Shown piece after piece: positions 12,268 to 13,899 of a DNA stretch of 13,899 nt. Under the pieces are notes generated by a model. The model was not told the DNA's origin and ran no database searches. It saw only the letters and a list, made by a program, of their open reading frames with translations. How positions within the stretch are numbered: the first letter of the stretch is position 1; every line of letters starts with the position of its first letter. The stretch is from CAYXGE01 sp964464435 (GTDB lineage Bacteria; Pseudomonadota; Gammaproteobacteria; Burkholderiales; Methylophilaceae): NCBI GenBank assembly GCA_964464435.1, contig CAYXGE010000049.1, positions 1 through 13,899 on the forward strand, in the 5' to 3' direction. The position numbers and the translations under genes were made by a program.

Positions 12268-13899
12268 GATTAATCTCCTGCAATGTGGTCACGCCTTCTG
12301 CAACAGCCTCAATCGCGGCCTCCCTTATCGTGCGCATTCCACTGCGTCTAGCCGCTTCTTTTAATTGACGAATCGGTTCACGTGCAACGATCATTTCTCT
12401 CAGTTCATCGTTGAGCACCAGCAATTCAGCTAAGGCTTTACGCCCCTTAAAGCCTGTGCCGCGGCAATGACCACAGCCTTTGGCATGTTTAAACTGCATA
12501 CCTGCTGTCATCTCTGGTGTTAAGCCTGACTCCTCTAATAATGCAGCAGAGGGTTGTGAATCTTCCATGCAGTGGGTACATAACACGCGCACCAAACGTT
12601 GCGCCATAATACCGTTGACTGCAGACACAAAATTATAGGGGTCGACACCCATGTGCATAAAGCGCCCAATCACGTCTAGCACGCTATTGGCATGCACCGT
12701 GGTAAACACCAAGTGCCCTGTTAAGGCTGCTTGTACAGCAATTTGTGCAGTTTCAGGGTCGCGAATCTCGCCCACCATGATTTTGTCAGGGTCATGACGC
12801 AATATTGAACGCAAACCACGGGCAAAGGTAAGGCCCTTTTTTTCATTCACTGGAATTTGCAACACACCTGGTAATTGGTATTCCACTGGGTCTTCAATCG
12901 TGATGATTTTGTCATGCCCAGTATTGACTTCAGTAATGGCAGCATATAAAGAAGTGGTTTTACCACTGCCGGTAGGACCAGTGACGAGTACCATGCCATA
13001 TGGCTCGGTGGCTAAACGCCTAAATTGTGTGATGATGGCAGGGTTAAAACCCAATGCTTGCAAACTTAAACCTTGCGCTTCTTCTGACAATGATTTTCTA
13101 TCAAGTACGCGCAATACTGCATCTTCACCAAATACACTCGGCATAATCGAGACCCGAAAATCGACTTCACGCCCTTGCGTCAGCACTTTAAAACGGCCAT
13201 CTTGCGGTATTCGTCGTTCTGCAATATCCAGTTGCGCCATGACTTTAATCCGAGAAATGGCTTGGTCTGCATTGTCTTGCCCTTGAATACCGCCAACACT
13301 TGCCATCACACCATCAATTCGATATTTCACAACTAGGCCTGAATGCGCGCATTCCAAATGAATATCACTGGCACCTGTTTTTAACGCGTCATACAACGTG
13401 GAGTTCATCAATTTGACAATCGGGTTTGACTCTTCGTTAATGGATTTAAGCGAAAGATGCATCACAGACTCATCGCTATCGGTTAACGTATTTTGTTCAC
13501 CTGATGGCAAACCATCCATGGCGCGCATCGTTTCTTCATGTCGCGCTAAAAATGCAGCAATATCCGAACGGTGCGCTAAACGCCAAGTAAATGGCTGTTT
13601 AATTGACTCAGTTGCCCATTCTTGCAAGCCATCATGAAAAGGATCAGCAAACACTAATGTGAGTTGTTCATCCTCGCTAAAAAATGCCAAACACTCTTTT
13701 TGTTGTGCTTTAGCAAATGGAATGGTGTCAAAGCCAGCCGTTAGCGCATGCATTTCTTTCATGCTAATGGGTTGATAATAAAAACACGCCCCAAGTGCAT
13801 TTAAAAAAGCCTCTTGGTGGCTACCAACAATTTCCTCCAGCACGTCTACTACGCGCCTTTGTTGGAGTAAGGATTGTTGCTTCGCTTGCTTAATCAAGC
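12248..13899 (-). CDS. GspE/PilB-family secretion ATPase, at the right edge
   Basis: This cytoplasmic hexameric ATPase powers pseudopilus assembly. Reading from a TTG at 13897 gives 549 residues; since this is next to the window edge, the true start may lie outside. It has an N-terminal GspE/MshE-like domain (about residues 10-120), then the N2 domain (SNPIVKLMNSTLYDALKTGASDIHLE, 158-182). The catalytic core holds Walker A GPTGSGKTT (307-315, Lys313), the Asp box (IITIEDPVEY), Walker B IMVGEIRD (373-380, Glu377) and the His box (GHLVFTTVHAN). A zinc-binding tetracysteine follows (C440, C443, C475, C478), a trait of GspE/PilB absent from the retraction ATPase PilT. All catalytic motifs are intact. 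It appears to be the first gene of the visible operon. Confidence 0.95.
   Translation of the reverse strand, partial: LIKQAKQQSLLQQRRVVDVLEEIVGSHQEAFLNALGACFYYQPISMKEMHALTAGFDTIPFAKAQQKECLAFFSEDEQLTLVFADPFHDGLQEWATESIKQPFTWRLAHRSDIAAFLARHEETMRAMDGLPSGEQNTLTDSDESVMHLSLKSINEESNPIVKLMNSTLYDALKTGASDIHLECAHSGLVVKYRIDGVMASVGGIQGQDNADQAISRIKVMAQLDIAERRIPQDGRFKVLTQGREVDFRVSIMPSVFGEDAVLRVLDRKSLSEEAQGLSLQALGFNPAIITQFRRLATEPYGMVLVTGPTGSGKTTSLYAAITEVNTGHDKIITIEDPVEYQLPGVLQIPVNEKKGLTFARGLRSILRHDPDKIMVGEIRDPETAQIAVQAALTGHLVFTTVHANSVLDVIGRFMHMGVDPYNFVSAVNGIMAQRLVRVLCTHCMEDSQPSAALLEESGLTPEMTAGMQFKHAKGCGHCRGTGFKGRKALAELLVLNDELREMIVAREPIRQLKEAARRSGMRTIREAAIEAVAEGVTTLQEINRVTFVA

Noticed and set aside
1..13899. 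CRISPR arrays, insertion sequences, phage genes, tRNA or rRNA genes
   Set aside because: I searched by eye for spaced direct repeats, transposase-like proteins, terminal repeats and tRNA-like segments and saw none.

Overview
The window looks like chromosomal DNA from a betaproteobacterium, most likely a Methylophilaceae-type methylotroph (Methylotenera/Methylobacillus-like). This rests on four things: an AT-leaning base composition, an EpsA-type LuxR regulator of the kind known from the Methylobacillus methanolan locus, PEP-CTERM proteins with VPEAD/IPEPE-type sorting signals, and a type II secretion/type IV pilus hybrid operon typical of betaproteobacteria. The taxonomic call is inference from protein style, not a database match. 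No RNA genes, insertion sequences, CRISPR arrays or phage genes were seen.

Left half (1-5500), all on the minus strand, is a surface/secreted-protein region. Reading in the direction of transcription it holds: an EpsA-like regulator (5497-4703), two paralogous PEP-CTERM proteins (4544-3696 and 3473-2667), a cysteine-containing secreted 494-residue protein (2583-1099), a strong intrinsic terminator (about 1030-1061), and a FhaC/ShlB-type TpsB outer-membrane transporter (973 to beyond the left edge). Each PEP-CTERM gene is preceded by a palindrome of the form TAGTCC-N4-GGACTA about 100-120 bp before its start codon. A third, half-conserved copy lies at about the same distance upstream of the regulator gene. 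These are good candidates for the operator of the adjacent LuxR-type protein.

The right half (6380-13899), also on the minus strand, is one tightly packed operon for a type IV filament machine. In transcription order it encodes a GspE/PilB-family ATPase (cut by the right edge), a PilM/MshI-like protein, PilN-like and PilO-like inner-membrane proteins, a PilP/GspC-like periplasmic connector, a lipoprotein secretin with TPR-like helices, and three pseudopilins. Most junctions overlap by 4-20 bp (ATGA-type couplings), so the products are probably made in concert. The parts are mixed: PilMNO-type assembly platform and PilQ/MshL-type secretin, but GspG-type pseudopilins. No platform protein (GspF/PilC) or prepilin peptidase is in the window; they may lie beyond the right edge or elsewhere.

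Between the halves, a plus-strand gene (5752-6330) encodes a periplasmic lytic transglycosylase that converges on the end of the secretion operon and could open peptidoglycan for the secretin. A reasonable reading of the whole is an envelope/export region: one machine crossing both membranes (right), one two-partner outer-membrane exporter (left), and surface-anchored or secreted proteins under a biofilm-type regulator.
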